Below are positions 52,229 through 60,988 of a stretch of 64,000 bases of DNA, one piece after another; the first letter of the stretch is position 1, and each line of letters opens with the position of its first letter. The DNA is taken from assembly GCA_012719415.1 (NCBI GenBank), contig JAAYAK010000204.1:62001-126000 (forward strand), in the 5' to 3' direction. Made by a program: the position numbers and the translations under genes. Origin of the DNA: Syntrophorhabdus sp. Its GTDB lineage: Bacteria; Desulfobacterota; Syntrophorhabdia; Syntrophorhabdales; Syntrophorhabdaceae. The notes beneath the pieces were generated by a model that worked only from the letters and a program-made list of their open reading frames with translations, had not been told where the DNA came from and did not search any database.

Positions 52229-53143
52229 ATGGCGCTCCCTGAGGATTCGCGAAGCCGGAACGCCGACTACGGCTCCATCAGGCTGTCGAACAGGCTCTTC
52301 GAGGAACTGACCGTCTTCATTCGCGACCAGGTGGGGATCAAGATCACCCCCGTCAAGAAGGTCATGCTCGAGGGAAGACTTCAGAAGAGGCTGCGCAAGC
52401 TGGGGATGAGATCGTTCGACGAGTATTGCAAGTACCTGTTCAGCGACGAGGGGCGAGGCGGCGAGCTCACGAGCATGATCGACGAGGTGACGACGAACAA
52501 GACGGATTTCTTCCGCGAACCCGCTCACTTCAACTACCTCACCTCGAGGGTCCTGCCCACGCTCCTCAGGGGCGGGGGATTCACCGTCTCGAACAGGCTG
52601 ACCATCTGGAGCGCAGGCTGTTCGAGTGGCGAAGAGCCCTACACCATCGCCATGGTGGTGCAGGACTTCGCGGATACAGCGGGCGCGGAGCGCCTGCCTT
52701 TTCACGTGGTCGCGACCGATATTTCCCGGCGTGTTCTGGAGAAAGGCCAGAAAGCCGTCTACGAGGATGACAAGGTGGCTCCCATACCGGTGGCGATCAA
52801 GAAGAAGTTTCTGTTAAAGAGCAGGAACCCCGAGGCGGGGCTCTTCAGGATAGCCCCCGAGATACGGTCCCGGGTCTCCTTCAGGAGGCTCAATTTCATG
52901 GATGGCGATTTCGGCTTCCGGGAAAAGATAGACATCATCTTCTGCAGGAATGTGATCATCTATTTCGACAAGATCGTTCAGGAAAGGCTTCTCAATAAGT
53001 TCTGCCGGTGTCTGAAGCCTGATGGGTACATCTTCATGGGCCATTCCGAGACGCTCTTCGGCATGGACCTTCCCCTCGAACAGGTAGCGCCGACGGTGTA
53101 CAGGAAGACCGGCACAATAGCCACCATTAGAAAAACAGCATGA
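52229..53143 (+). CDS. cheR: Chemotaxis protein methyltransferase CheR
   Basis: CheR methylates glutamates of chemoreceptors using SAM. The N-terminal helical domain (residues about 20-90; [22 protein letters not shown]) is followed by the SAM-binding domain with [17 protein letters not shown] near residue 92, [16 protein letters not shown] near residue 129, and [14 protein letters not shown] near residue 234. No C-terminal TPR region is present. ATG 52229 follows AGGAGGTAAGGG, with an in-frame GTG just before it. Confidence 0.94.
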   Translation: MALPEDSRSRNADYGSIRLSNRLFEELTVFIRDQVGIKITPVKKVMLEGRLQKRLRKLGMRSFDEYCKYLFSDEGRGGELTSMIDEVTTNKTDFFREPAHFNYLTSRVLPTLLRGGGFTVSNRLTIWSAGCSSGEEPYTIAMVVQDFADTAGAERLPFHVVATDISRRVLEKGQKAVYEDDKVAPIPVAIKKKFLLKSRNPEAGLFRIAPEIRSRVSFRRLNFMDGDFGFREKIDIIFCRNVIIYFDKIVQERLLNKFCRCLKPDGYIFMGHSETLFGMDLPLEQVAPTVYRKTGTIATIRKTA

Positions 53144-53162
53144 ACAGGGCGTAAGCGGAGGC

Positions 53163-54239
53163 ATGATGGCAGAGAAGATCAAAGTCCTGATCGTTGACGA
53201 TTCAGCAGTGGTGAGACAGGTGCTTGAAGAGGTTTTCCAATCCGACGGAGCGCTGCAGGTGGTCGGCTCCGCCAGGGACCCCTTTGTTGCCGCGGACATC
53301 ATGAGACGTGTCGTCCCTGATGTCATCACGCTCGATGTGGAAATGCCGCGGATGGACGGCATCACCTTCCTTCACAAGATCATGTCCCAGAGGCCCATCC
53401 CTGTTGTCATGTGCTCGAGCCTCACGGAAAAGAATTCCGAGACGGCCATGAAGGCGCTGGAGTATGGGGCGGTGGACATCATAGAGAAGCCCCGGATGGG
53501 TGTGAAACAATACCTCGAGGAATCGAAGGTGATCATCTGCGATACGGTGAAGGCGGCAGCCGAGGCACGCCTCGGGCGCGCGAAGAAGAACAACGGTTTC
53601 ATAAAGGTGGAACCGAAGCTCACCGCTGATGCCGTTATCGAGAAGCCCAACTCCCGCGCCATGATCCAGACAACGGAGCGTGTCGTCGTCGTGGGTGCGT
53701 CGACAGGCGGAACGGAGGCGCTCAAGTCGTTTTTGGAGGCCCTTCCTCTTGACGCTCCGGGAATGGTCATCGTCCAGCACATGCCGGAACACTTCACGGC
53801 CGCCTTTGCCAAGCGGCTCGATGGCATTTGCCGGGTTTCCGTCAAGGAAGCCCGGAACGACGACACTGTGGTCCGGGGACGGGTCCTCATCGCTCCGGGC
53901 AACAAGCACACCCTCCTCAAGAGAAGCGGCGCCAGGTACTATGTCGAGGTGAAGGACGGGCCGCTGGTATCGCGTCACAGGCCTTCCGTCGATGTCCTGT
54001 TCCGGTCGGCGGCGCGCTATGCCGGGAAGAACGCCGTTGGCGTCATCATGACAGGGATGGGTGACGACGGAGCCAAGGGGATGCTCGAAATGAAGGATGC
54101 CGGCGCTTACACGGTGGCCCAGGACGAAGCGACATGCGTCGTTTTCGGGATGCCCAAGGAGGCCATCAAGGTGGGCGCGGTCAAGACGGTAGCTCCCCTC
54201 GGCCACATAGCCGGTATCGTGATGAGAGAGAGCGGGTAG
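53163..54239 (+). CDS. cheB: Chemotaxis glutamate methylesterase CheB
   Basis: CheB removes methyl groups from receptors after phosphorylation. Residues about 5-120 are a receiver with [14 protein letters not shown], Asp in [10 protein letters not shown] near residue 59 and KP near residue 111. The esterase domain has [14 protein letters not shown] with the catalytic Ser near residue 180, [14 protein letters not shown] with the catalytic His near residue 207, and [13 protein letters not shown] with the catalytic Asp near residue 302. It closes the cluster; no cheA or cheW lies in the window. Confidence 0.95.
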   Translation: MMAEKIKVLIVDDSAVVRQVLEEVFQSDGALQVVGSARDPFVAADIMRRVVPDVITLDVEMPRMDGITFLHKIMSQRPIPVVMCSSLTEKNSETAMKALEYGAVDIIEKPRMGVKQYLEESKVIICDTVKAAAEARLGRAKKNNGFIKVEPKLTADAVIEKPNSRAMIQTTERVVVVGASTGGTEALKSFLEALPLDAPGMVIVQHMPEHFTAAFAKRLDGICRVSVKEARNDDTVVRGRVLIAPGNKHTLLKRSGARYYVEVKDGPLVSRHRPSVDVLFRSAARYAGKNAVGVIMTGMGDDGAKGMLEMKDAGAYTVAQDEATCVVFGMPKEAIKVGAVKTVAPLGHIAGIVMRESG

Positions 54240-54254
54240 AAAGAGAGAGGACAG

Positions 54255-54321
54255 GTGATAGGTAATGGGTCATAGGTGATGGGAGAAAGCAATCTCTCCC
54301 TATCACCCATTACCTATCACC
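54255..54321. terminator. Bidirectional hairpin between convergent genes
   Basis: GGTGATAGGTAATGGGT at 54255-54271 is the exact reverse complement of 54305-54321, giving a 17-bp perfect stem with a 33-base loop, between convergent cheB and the kinase gene. Further copies of the CCCATTACC and GGTGATGGG words lie in the loop and after the stem. No long T-run is seen. A role as two-way terminator or mRNA end stabiliser fits its place. Related words occur near 47230. Confidence 0.6.
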
Positions 54322-54336
54322 CATTACCCGTCTTCT

Positions 54337-56274
54337 CTATCCTCTGGCCAGTTTCAGGGCCAAATTCAGATCTTCTATCCTGTATGGTTTTACGAGAACA
54401 CCCTTGAAGCCGTGCTCCTTGTAGTTGACTATCTGGGGATCGTTCGGGTAGCCGCTTGAGAGGATGGCCGAAACACCGGGATCGATACCGAGAAGTTCCT
54501 GGAGTATCTGGACACCGTCAGGACCGCTGGGGGAGATAAGGTCGAGGATCACCACATCGAAGGGAAAACCTGCCTCCTTCGAGCTGCGGTAAAGATCGAT
54601 GGCCTGCCTCCCGTCGCCCACGCCCGTGACGTCATGGCCGAGGTGGGTGAGCAGCATCGTCGTCGTTTGAAGGATGGATTGCTCATCGTCGGCAATGAGC
54701 ACCTTGAGAGAGGACTCACTCGCGGGTTCGGCCCCGGCCCGGTCGGGCTCCTCCTTCACCGGATCGGTCCTGTGCGCCGGGAGGTACACGTTGAACGTCG
54801 CCCCCTCACCGGCCTCCGACTCCACCTCTATCTGGCCGCCATGTTTCTTTACGACGGAGTAGCAGACGGCGAGGCCGAGACCCATTCCTTTCTGTGGACC
54901 GAAATCCTTCGTGGTGAAATAGGGATCGAAGATGTGTGAGAGATGCTCCTTCGCGATCCCGTTGCCCGTGTCCGAGATGGAGAGCTCGACATAGTCCCCG
55001 CCTGGCAGGAACGTTCCCGGTTCGGCCTGAAGCGTCCTGTTCCGGACGGAGATGAACACCGAGCCGCCGTGCTCCGGCATGGCCTCCCGGGAGTTCCGGA
55101 CGAGCTGATGAATGACCTGCCGGATCTGCGTCTCATCTGCCTTGACAGGCCACACATTGTCCTGAAAGCTGTATTTGCACTTTATTCGTGAACCGGACAG
55201 GGAGATCCGGGAGACCTCGCGAACGATGGGCTGCAGATGGAGCGTCTTCTTCAGGGGGCTTCCGCCTTTCGAGAACGTGAGGAGCTGTGTGGTCAGTTCC
55301 TTTGCCCTGTCTATGGTCCTTTCGGCCTCGGTGAGCTTGTCCCGGGCCTTTGATTCGCTCTCGGACAGGTACATCCTGGCGAGGGAGATATATCCCAGCA
55401 TGGACATGAGGAGGTTGTTGAAATCGTGTGCGATACCCCCGGCAAGAATGCCCACGGACTCGAGCTTCCTGAAATTGAGAAGCTCGTTCTCCATCTGCTT
55501 GCGTGTCGTGATATCCGTAAAAAGGGATATGCATCCCACAAAGCGGTTCTTCCTGTTCAGGATGGGGCTGGCGGAGATGTTGACCCAGAGGGATTGCCCG
55601 TCCTTTCTTCTGAAGCGGCGTTCGTACTGGTCCGATATCCCTTCCTGTCTGCGCTGCTTCTTCTCGGACTGGTCCTCCAGGTCCTCTTCCGCTATGAAGT
55701 CGTCGAGGGACTTCCCGAGCATCTCTTCCTCGGAATAACCGAACATCTTCAGGGCCTGAGCATTGACGAAGGTGATCCTGAACTCCTCGTCGGCCACGCA
55801 AATGCCCTCACTCGCTGTGTTGACGATCTGGCGGTACTTCTTTTCGCTTTCCCGAAGGGCCTCCTCGTACCGGCGCTCCCTGGTGACGTCCCGCATGAAT
55901 ATGGCGACCTTCCCGATGTTCTCCTGACTGTCCGGTATGGGATAGATCTCCACTTCCATCCATGAACCATCGGTCTTTGCCTCGAATTTGGCGGTCTTTC
56001 CATCCTTGAGGACCTTGAGGGCCACATCCCTTGTTTTTCCCGCAAGGTCACCGGTGAGAACGTCATAGACGCAGGAACCGACGAGCGACTCGCCCCCCGT
56101 CTCGTACCGGGCGGCGAACTTTTTGTTGAGCGCTATGATGTTGCCGTTCCCGCCGGCGAGGACCACCAGCTCATCGGTGGCATTGATGAGGGCTAGGGCC
56201 GTTTCCCCGAGGAGTTCCGCGGATATGGTGCCGTGGACCGTATCCTTGTTCTTCAGCACCTTACAGGCATTCAT
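54337..56274 (-). CDS. Hybrid sensor histidine kinase (PAS-PAS-HisKA-HATPase-REC)
   Basis: The 645-residue soluble kinase has two PAS domains (about residues 25-135 and 140-265) and a phospho-accepting His in GGIAHDFNNLLMSMLGY near residue 287. N-box VRNSREAMPEHGG near residue 400 and G-box DTGNGIAKEHL and KGMGLGLAVCYSVVKKHGG follow. A C-terminal receiver (from about residue 525, VLIADDEQS, Asp in VVILDLISPSGPDG) completes it. No membrane helix or external sensor is present, so it should sense an internal signal. It starts 14 bases inside the end of the receiver gene at 56261-56953. Confidence 0.93.
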   Translation of the reverse strand: MNACKVLKNKDTVHGTISAELLGETALALINATDELVVLAGGNGNIIALNKKFAARYETGGESLVGSCVYDVLTGDLAGKTRDVALKVLKDGKTAKFEAKTDGSWMEVEIYPIPDSQENIGKVAIFMRDVTRERRYEEALRESEKKYRQIVNTASEGICVADEEFRITFVNAQALKMFGYSEEEMLGKSLDDFIAEEDLEDQSEKKQRRQEGISDQYERRFRRKDGQSLWVNISASPILNRKNRFVGCISLFTDITTRKQMENELLNFRKLESVGILAGGIAHDFNNLLMSMLGYISLARMYLSESESKARDKLTEAERTIDRAKELTTQLLTFSKGGSPLKKTLHLQPIVREVSRISLSGSRIKCKYSFQDNVWPVKADETQIRQVIHQLVRNSREAMPEHGGSVFISVRNRTLQAEPGTFLPGGDYVELSISDTGNGIAKEHLSHIFDPYFTTKDFGPQKGMGLGLAVCYSVVKKHGGQIEVESEAGEGATFNVYLPAHRTDPVKEEPDRAGAEPASESSLKVLIADDEQSILQTTTMLLTHLGHDVTGVGDGRQAIDLYRSSKEAGFPFDVVILDLISPSGPDGVQILQELLGIDPGVSAILSSGYPNDPQIVNYKEHGFKGVLVKPYRIEDLNLALKLARG

Positions 56275-56953
56275 CCTTCACATCCGGGTAGTACTTGGCA
56301 AGGCAACTGGGGCAAATGGCGTGGCTGAACTCGGCGTCGGAATGATCGCTGATGTATTTCTCCAATTCGTTCCAGTATCCCGAGTCATCGCGTATCTTCT
56401 TGCAATGGGAGCATATGGGAAGGAGCCCGCTGAGCCTTTCGATCCTGTTCGCCGCGCGCGCGAGATCGGTGACGAGCCGTGACACCCTGGTCTCGAGGTC
56501 TATTACGCGCATGCCCGTCCTGACATGGGCGTGCAGCTCAGTTCTCGTGCAGGGGTTCGGAAGGAGATCGTCGGGTCCCCATGCGGGGTCCGGAAACGAC
56601 TGTCTGTCGGTCACATCCGGTACAAGAAGGATGATATAGGGCCGCGTCATGTCGGGAGACAGACGAATACGCCTGCACAGGACCAGACTGTCCACGCCCT
56701 GCATGGAACCGTCAAGGATGACGAGAGCGGGGCGCTCTTCCCGTTCCATGCGGTACAGAAGCTCCCTGTCGTTGAAAACGACCATGGTCTCATAACCCCA
56801 ACTCCCGATGGCTGATTCAAGGAAATGCAAGATCGAGCCATCGTCGGCCGCTATGAGGACGCGGGCCGACGGGCGTCGCGACGCCTCAAGGCTCTCCTCG
56901 ACGCGGTCCTTGCGCAGGATGACCGTTTTGCTTCTCTTTGCCGGGGCGGTCAT
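56261..56953 (-). CDS. Degenerate receiver protein with a Cys-rich C-terminus
   Basis: The 230-residue protein has a receiver-like domain (residues about 30-155): DD in LIAADDGS, Asp in LVILDGSMQGVDSL. The conserved Thr/Ser and Lys positions are replaced (IILLVPD and LLPNPCT), which suggests it is not a normal phospho-switch. After a coiled-coil (about 155-180), LPICSHCKKIRDDSGYWNELEKYI and ICPSCLAKYYPD carry two CX2C pairs, a module common after receivers in environmental bacteria. It overlaps the kinase gene by 14 bases, implying a shared pathway. Confidence 0.85.
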   Translation of the reverse strand: MTAPAKRSKTVILRKDRVEESLEASRRPSARVLIAADDGSILHFLESAIGSWGYETMVVFNDRELLYRMEREERPALVILDGSMQGVDSLVLCRRIRLSPDMTRPYIILLVPDVTDRQSFPDPAWGPDDLLPNPCTRTELHAHVRTGMRVIDLETRVSRLVTDLARAANRIERLSGLLPICSHCKKIRDDSGYWNELEKYISDHSDAEFSHAICPSCLAKYYPDVKDECL

Positions 56954-57249
56954 GCAGAAAGGGAGAGGAGGATGTTGGTTGTCTCATCAAGGATGCTCGC
57001 GCCGTAAACATCCTCCTCTTGAATCGCCGCATGCATATAACCGGTCGTACTGAGGTCTATTGGGGGGTGGCGAAGCTTCTGTGGCAGGGGGAAAGTCAAG
57101 TAGATGTATTGGGGGGCATGATCTACCTGTCTTCCGTTGCTAATGGCGAGTTTGAAATGGGAAACGGGGATGTCTCCCGATCCCTGCGCGCAAGAAGCTT
57201 CGCCGGTGGAGGTCATCATTAGATCACATGTGGCATAAGGATCAACCAT
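56950..57249 (-). CDS. Possible small coupled gene or gene remnant, unknown function
   Basis: A 99-codon frame on the minus strand ends in TGA that overlaps the ATG of the receiver gene (ATGA), the arrangement used by many real gene pairs in this window. Its last 25 residues (IQEEDVYGASILDETTNILLSLSA) look like ordinary protein. The first half is Pro-, His- and Cys-rich and unconvincing. It may be the surviving 3' end of a disrupted gene. No motif is recognised. Confidence 0.3.
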   Translation of the reverse strand: MVDPYATCDLMMTSTGEASCAQGSGDIPVSHFKLAISNGRQVDHAPQYIYLTFPLPQKLRHPPIDLSTTGYMHAAIQEEDVYGASILDETTNILLSLSA

Positions 57250-57349
57250 GACATTCCATATAGCAATACCTGTGCCAATGCGTAATACATTGATATCATT
57301 GGGGAGGCACAGATACAGACACCTGGCATTGTGGAATCGGCACCATAAT

Positions 57350-57367
57350 TATGGAATCAATTCCATA
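57350..57367. promoter_or_regulatory. Perfect palindrome TATGGAAT-CA-ATTCCATA, possible operator
   Basis: Two 8-base arms flank a 2-base centre. Half-site words recur nearby: ATTCCATA at about 57254 and GTGGAATC at about 57331. Such an arrangement is typical of a dimeric regulator site, but it lies about 400 bases upstream of the receiver gene and 340 bases upstream of the transposase, so the target is unclear. Confidence 0.35.
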
Positions 57368-57484
57368 CTAAAAGTCACATAAACGAATGGTTCAAGAGTT
57401 CAAGGGGAAAGACCCTGGAAAGAGGCTGGTCGTCAACACAATCCTGGCTGGTGCATGCAAACGAATCTTCTTTCTGTTTTTTGA

Positions 57485-58639
<1,155 letters not shown>

Positions 58640-58676
58640 AAAAGAAATCAATTGACATTCAACACAGTTGCTGGAA

Positions 58677-58694
58677 CCTTTGAACTCTTGAACC
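58677..58694. repeat. Inverted copy of the TTCAAGAG repeat, right of the IS110 element
   Basis: The 18 bases are the reverse complement of 57389-57405 except for one extra A. They lie between the transposase stop and the convergent NtrC-type gene. The pair brackets the whole IS110 element. Confidence 0.6.
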
Positions 58695-58698
58695 GTTT

Positions 58699-60078
58699 CT
58701 AGGATATTCTGTAGTCCTTCACCTTCGTGAGGAGGGTCTTGTAGTCAATCTCGAGGAGCCTTGCGGCACGGGATTTGTTGCCGCCGGTGATCGTGAGCGC
58801 CCGCTTGATCACCTCAGTTTCCGCCTCGCGCGTGGCCTGGAGGGCGACCTGCTTCAGAGGCATGAGGAAAGTGCCATTGTCCTGGCGGGATACCGTCTCT
58901 CCGACTATGAACTCGATGTCCTCGGGCCTGATAACACCGTCACGACAGGTGAGCACCGCCCTGCGGATGACGTTCTTCAACTCCCGGATATTGCCGGGCC
59001 ATGGATAGGTCATGAGGAGCTCCGCGGCTTCGGGTGTCAGTTCCCGCATCTGCTTCTCGAGTTCGTTGGAGGCTGCGGTCATGAGCTTCATGGCGAGGAA
59101 AGGTATGTCGGAGGGCCGGTCACGGAGGCGCGGCATGGTGATCATGTACTCGCTTAGCCGGAAGAACAGGTCCTCGCGGAATCTCTTCTCCCTGACCGCA
59201 TCCTTGATGTCCGCATTGGATGCCGCTATGATCCGGACATCGATATCAACGGGCTTCGTGCTGCCGATCGGGTAGATCCTCTTCTCCTCGACGGCCCTGA
59301 GAAGCTTGTTCTGGAGGAGGGGAGGTGTGTTCTCCAGTTCGTCGATAAAGATGGTTCCCTTGTGGGCTATCTCAAAGAAACCCGTCTTTTTCCTGTCCGC
59401 TCCCGTAAATGCTCCCTTCTCATGGCCGAAGAGCTCGCTTTCTATGAGATTCTCCGGTATCACTCCGACATCGACGGACTGGAAGGGGTTCCTGGCTCTC
59501 TTGCTCAGATCGTGTATGGTCTGGGCCACCACGGATTTTCCCGTCCCTGTGTCTCCCTGGATGATAACGGAGAAATCCGTCCTGGACACCTGGCGTATAT
59601 GGTGGATGACGCTCTTCATGGCATCGCTTCTGCCGAAAAGGGACTCCAGGGAACCCAGCATCGTGTCATCGAGCAGATTGAGAGCCTCCTGGAGCGAATA
59701 GGCTTCGATGGCGCGCTTGATCGTCAGGATCAATTTATCGACCTGGGGAGGCTTGGTGAGAAAATCGTAGGCGCCAAGTTTGATCGTTTGCACGGCCGTT
59801 GGGATGTCAGCGTAGCCGGTTATGATGATCACCGGAACGAACTGGTCTATCTTCTTGAGAGCGTGAAGTGTTTCTATACCGTCCATACCCGGCATCTTGA
59901 GGTCGAGAAGGACGCACCGGGGGTGTTCGCTCCTCAGGGAAGAGATCCCCTCCTGACCGCCGGAGGCCTCGAGAGGCACGAAACCGTTCTTCCTGAGCAG
60001 GGTGGCCAGAACCAGCCGCACCGATCGGTCGTCATCGATTATGAGTATCTTCTGAGATGCTGTCGTCCCGGAAAACAT
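58699..60078 (-). CDS. Sigma-54-dependent response regulator (NtrC family)
   Basis: The 459-residue regulator has a receiver (DDDRSV near residue 16, Asp in VLLDLKMPGMDG near residue 57, Lys in FLTKPPQVDK), an AAA+ domain with Walker A GDTGTGKS near residue 169, the sigma-54 contact ESELFGHEKGAFTGA near residue 199 and RFREDLFFRL, and a Fis-type helix-turn-helix at the end (NKSRAARLLEIDYKTLLTKVKDYRI). It activates sigma-54 promoters after phosphorylation; the kinase could be the one at 54337 or elsewhere. ATG 60078 starts nine codons inside the longest frame. Confidence 0.94.
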   Translation of the reverse strand: MFSGTTASQKILIIDDDRSVRLVLATLLRKNGFVPLEASGGQEGISSLRSEHPRCVLLDLKMPGMDGIETLHALKKIDQFVPVIIITGYADIPTAVQTIKLGAYDFLTKPPQVDKLILTIKRAIEAYSLQEALNLLDDTMLGSLESLFGRSDAMKSVIHHIRQVSRTDFSVIIQGDTGTGKSVVAQTIHDLSKRARNPFQSVDVGVIPENLIESELFGHEKGAFTGADRKKTGFFEIAHKGTIFIDELENTPPLLQNKLLRAVEEKRIYPIGSTKPVDIDVRIIAASNADIKDAVREKRFREDLFFRLSEYMITMPRLRDRPSDIPFLAMKLMTAASNELEKQMRELTPEAAELLMTYPWPGNIRELKNVIRRAVLTCRDGVIRPEDIEFIVGETVSRQDNGTFLMPLKQVALQATREAETEVIKRALTITGGNKSRAARLLEIDYKTLLTKVKDYRIS

Positions 60079-60172
60079 AATTTTTTCAATGATGATACAG
60101 CACAAGACAAAGGGATGTCAATCAGGAATGTCCGACAGGTCCGCCCCGTCTGCCGCTTAATGGGGGGGTGGG

Positions 60173-60850
60173 TCAACCAACTCCCTTCATTGTCAGCAGG
60201 AAGTCGATAAGGGGGATGAGCGCGGGCACGCCTCTGAGCTCCGCCGTGACGGCATCCACCACGGACCTCCCGATGGAGCCTCTCGACATCTGAAGCTCCA
60301 GCGTCCTCAGATCTATGACAAGGTCATTTTTCGCGCTTTCCGACAGCGACGGATCGTTGCGGATGATGAGTTCCATACTGGCGATGATATGACTGGCGAC
60401 CTCGCCGGAGAGCGGCGCGGCGCTCTGCTCAGAGGGGGCAGGTGTCGGCGGGGAGGGCACGGATGAGGGAGGGGGCTGAAAAGACGACGCGAGAGGCGGT
60501 TGAAACCCGGCACCCGGGTCGTCGGGATTTGGCGCGCCGGCACCAGCGGCCGCTCTGTATCGCTGGTATTCGGTGATGATCCCCGTTTCTCCTCCCTCGC
60601 GCACAAAGTTTTCTCCGACGGGGGTGATGAAGGCGCTCAGAGATGTCAGGTGGTCGTAGGTCAGGAGAACGTAGCTCTTCTCCTCGAGCAGATGGCACGC
60701 CTCGACAACGCGCTCGCGGTCCTCGACACCCAGGCTGGCCGTTATGTCGTCGACAGAAAGGAAGTAATTCGTGTGCTTCAGGTTCTGCATTTCCTCGTAC
60801 AATGCGGCAAGGAGCAGTTCGGCAAGTTCGTTCAGACTCAAGTCATCCAT
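60173..60850 (-). CDS. Unknown protein with helical N- and C-terminal parts and a Pro-rich linker
   Basis: The 225-residue protein has an N-terminal helical region resembling a winged-helix layout (residues about 3-100: LSLNELAELLLAALYEEMQN, ITASLGVEDRERVVEACHLLEEKSYVLL). A Pro/Ser/Ala-rich linker (about 115-155) and a helical C-terminal region (about 158-225) follow. No enzyme motif is seen. The start at 60850 precedes the first helix; a longer frame runs through a 14-bp tandem repeat. The gene follows the cyclase gene on the same strand with 138 bases between them. Confidence 0.7.
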   Translation of the reverse strand: MDDLSLNELAELLLAALYEEMQNLKHTNYFLSVDDITASLGVEDRERVVEACHLLEEKSYVLLTYDHLTSLSAFITPVGENFVREGGETGIITEYQRYRAAAGAGAPNPDDPGAGFQPPLASSFQPPPSSVPSPPTPAPSEQSAAPLSGEVASHIIASMELIIRNDPSLSESAKNDLVIDLRTLELQMSRGSIGRSVVDAVTAELRGVPALIPLIDFLLTMKGVG

Positions 60851-60910
60851 CGGGCAGTAGTATAGCAAGTGTTGCAGGGGGGAGTAAAGGGCAATGTGCA
60901 CAAGAAAATG

Positions 60911-60938
60911 TTCCGAGTCGCGGGTTCCGAGTCGCGGG
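60911..60938. repeat. 14-bp tandem duplication (TTCCGAGTCGCGGG x2)
   Basis: The unit occupies 60911-60924 and is repeated exactly at 60925-60938, in the gap between the cyclase gene and the unknown gene. No third copy is adjacent. It is probably replication slippage in spacer DNA. Confidence 0.85.
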
Positions 60939-60988
60939 CTCAAGAAGAAACGTCATCCGGGGCACAGGATGTTGAAGTGTATGGAAGG

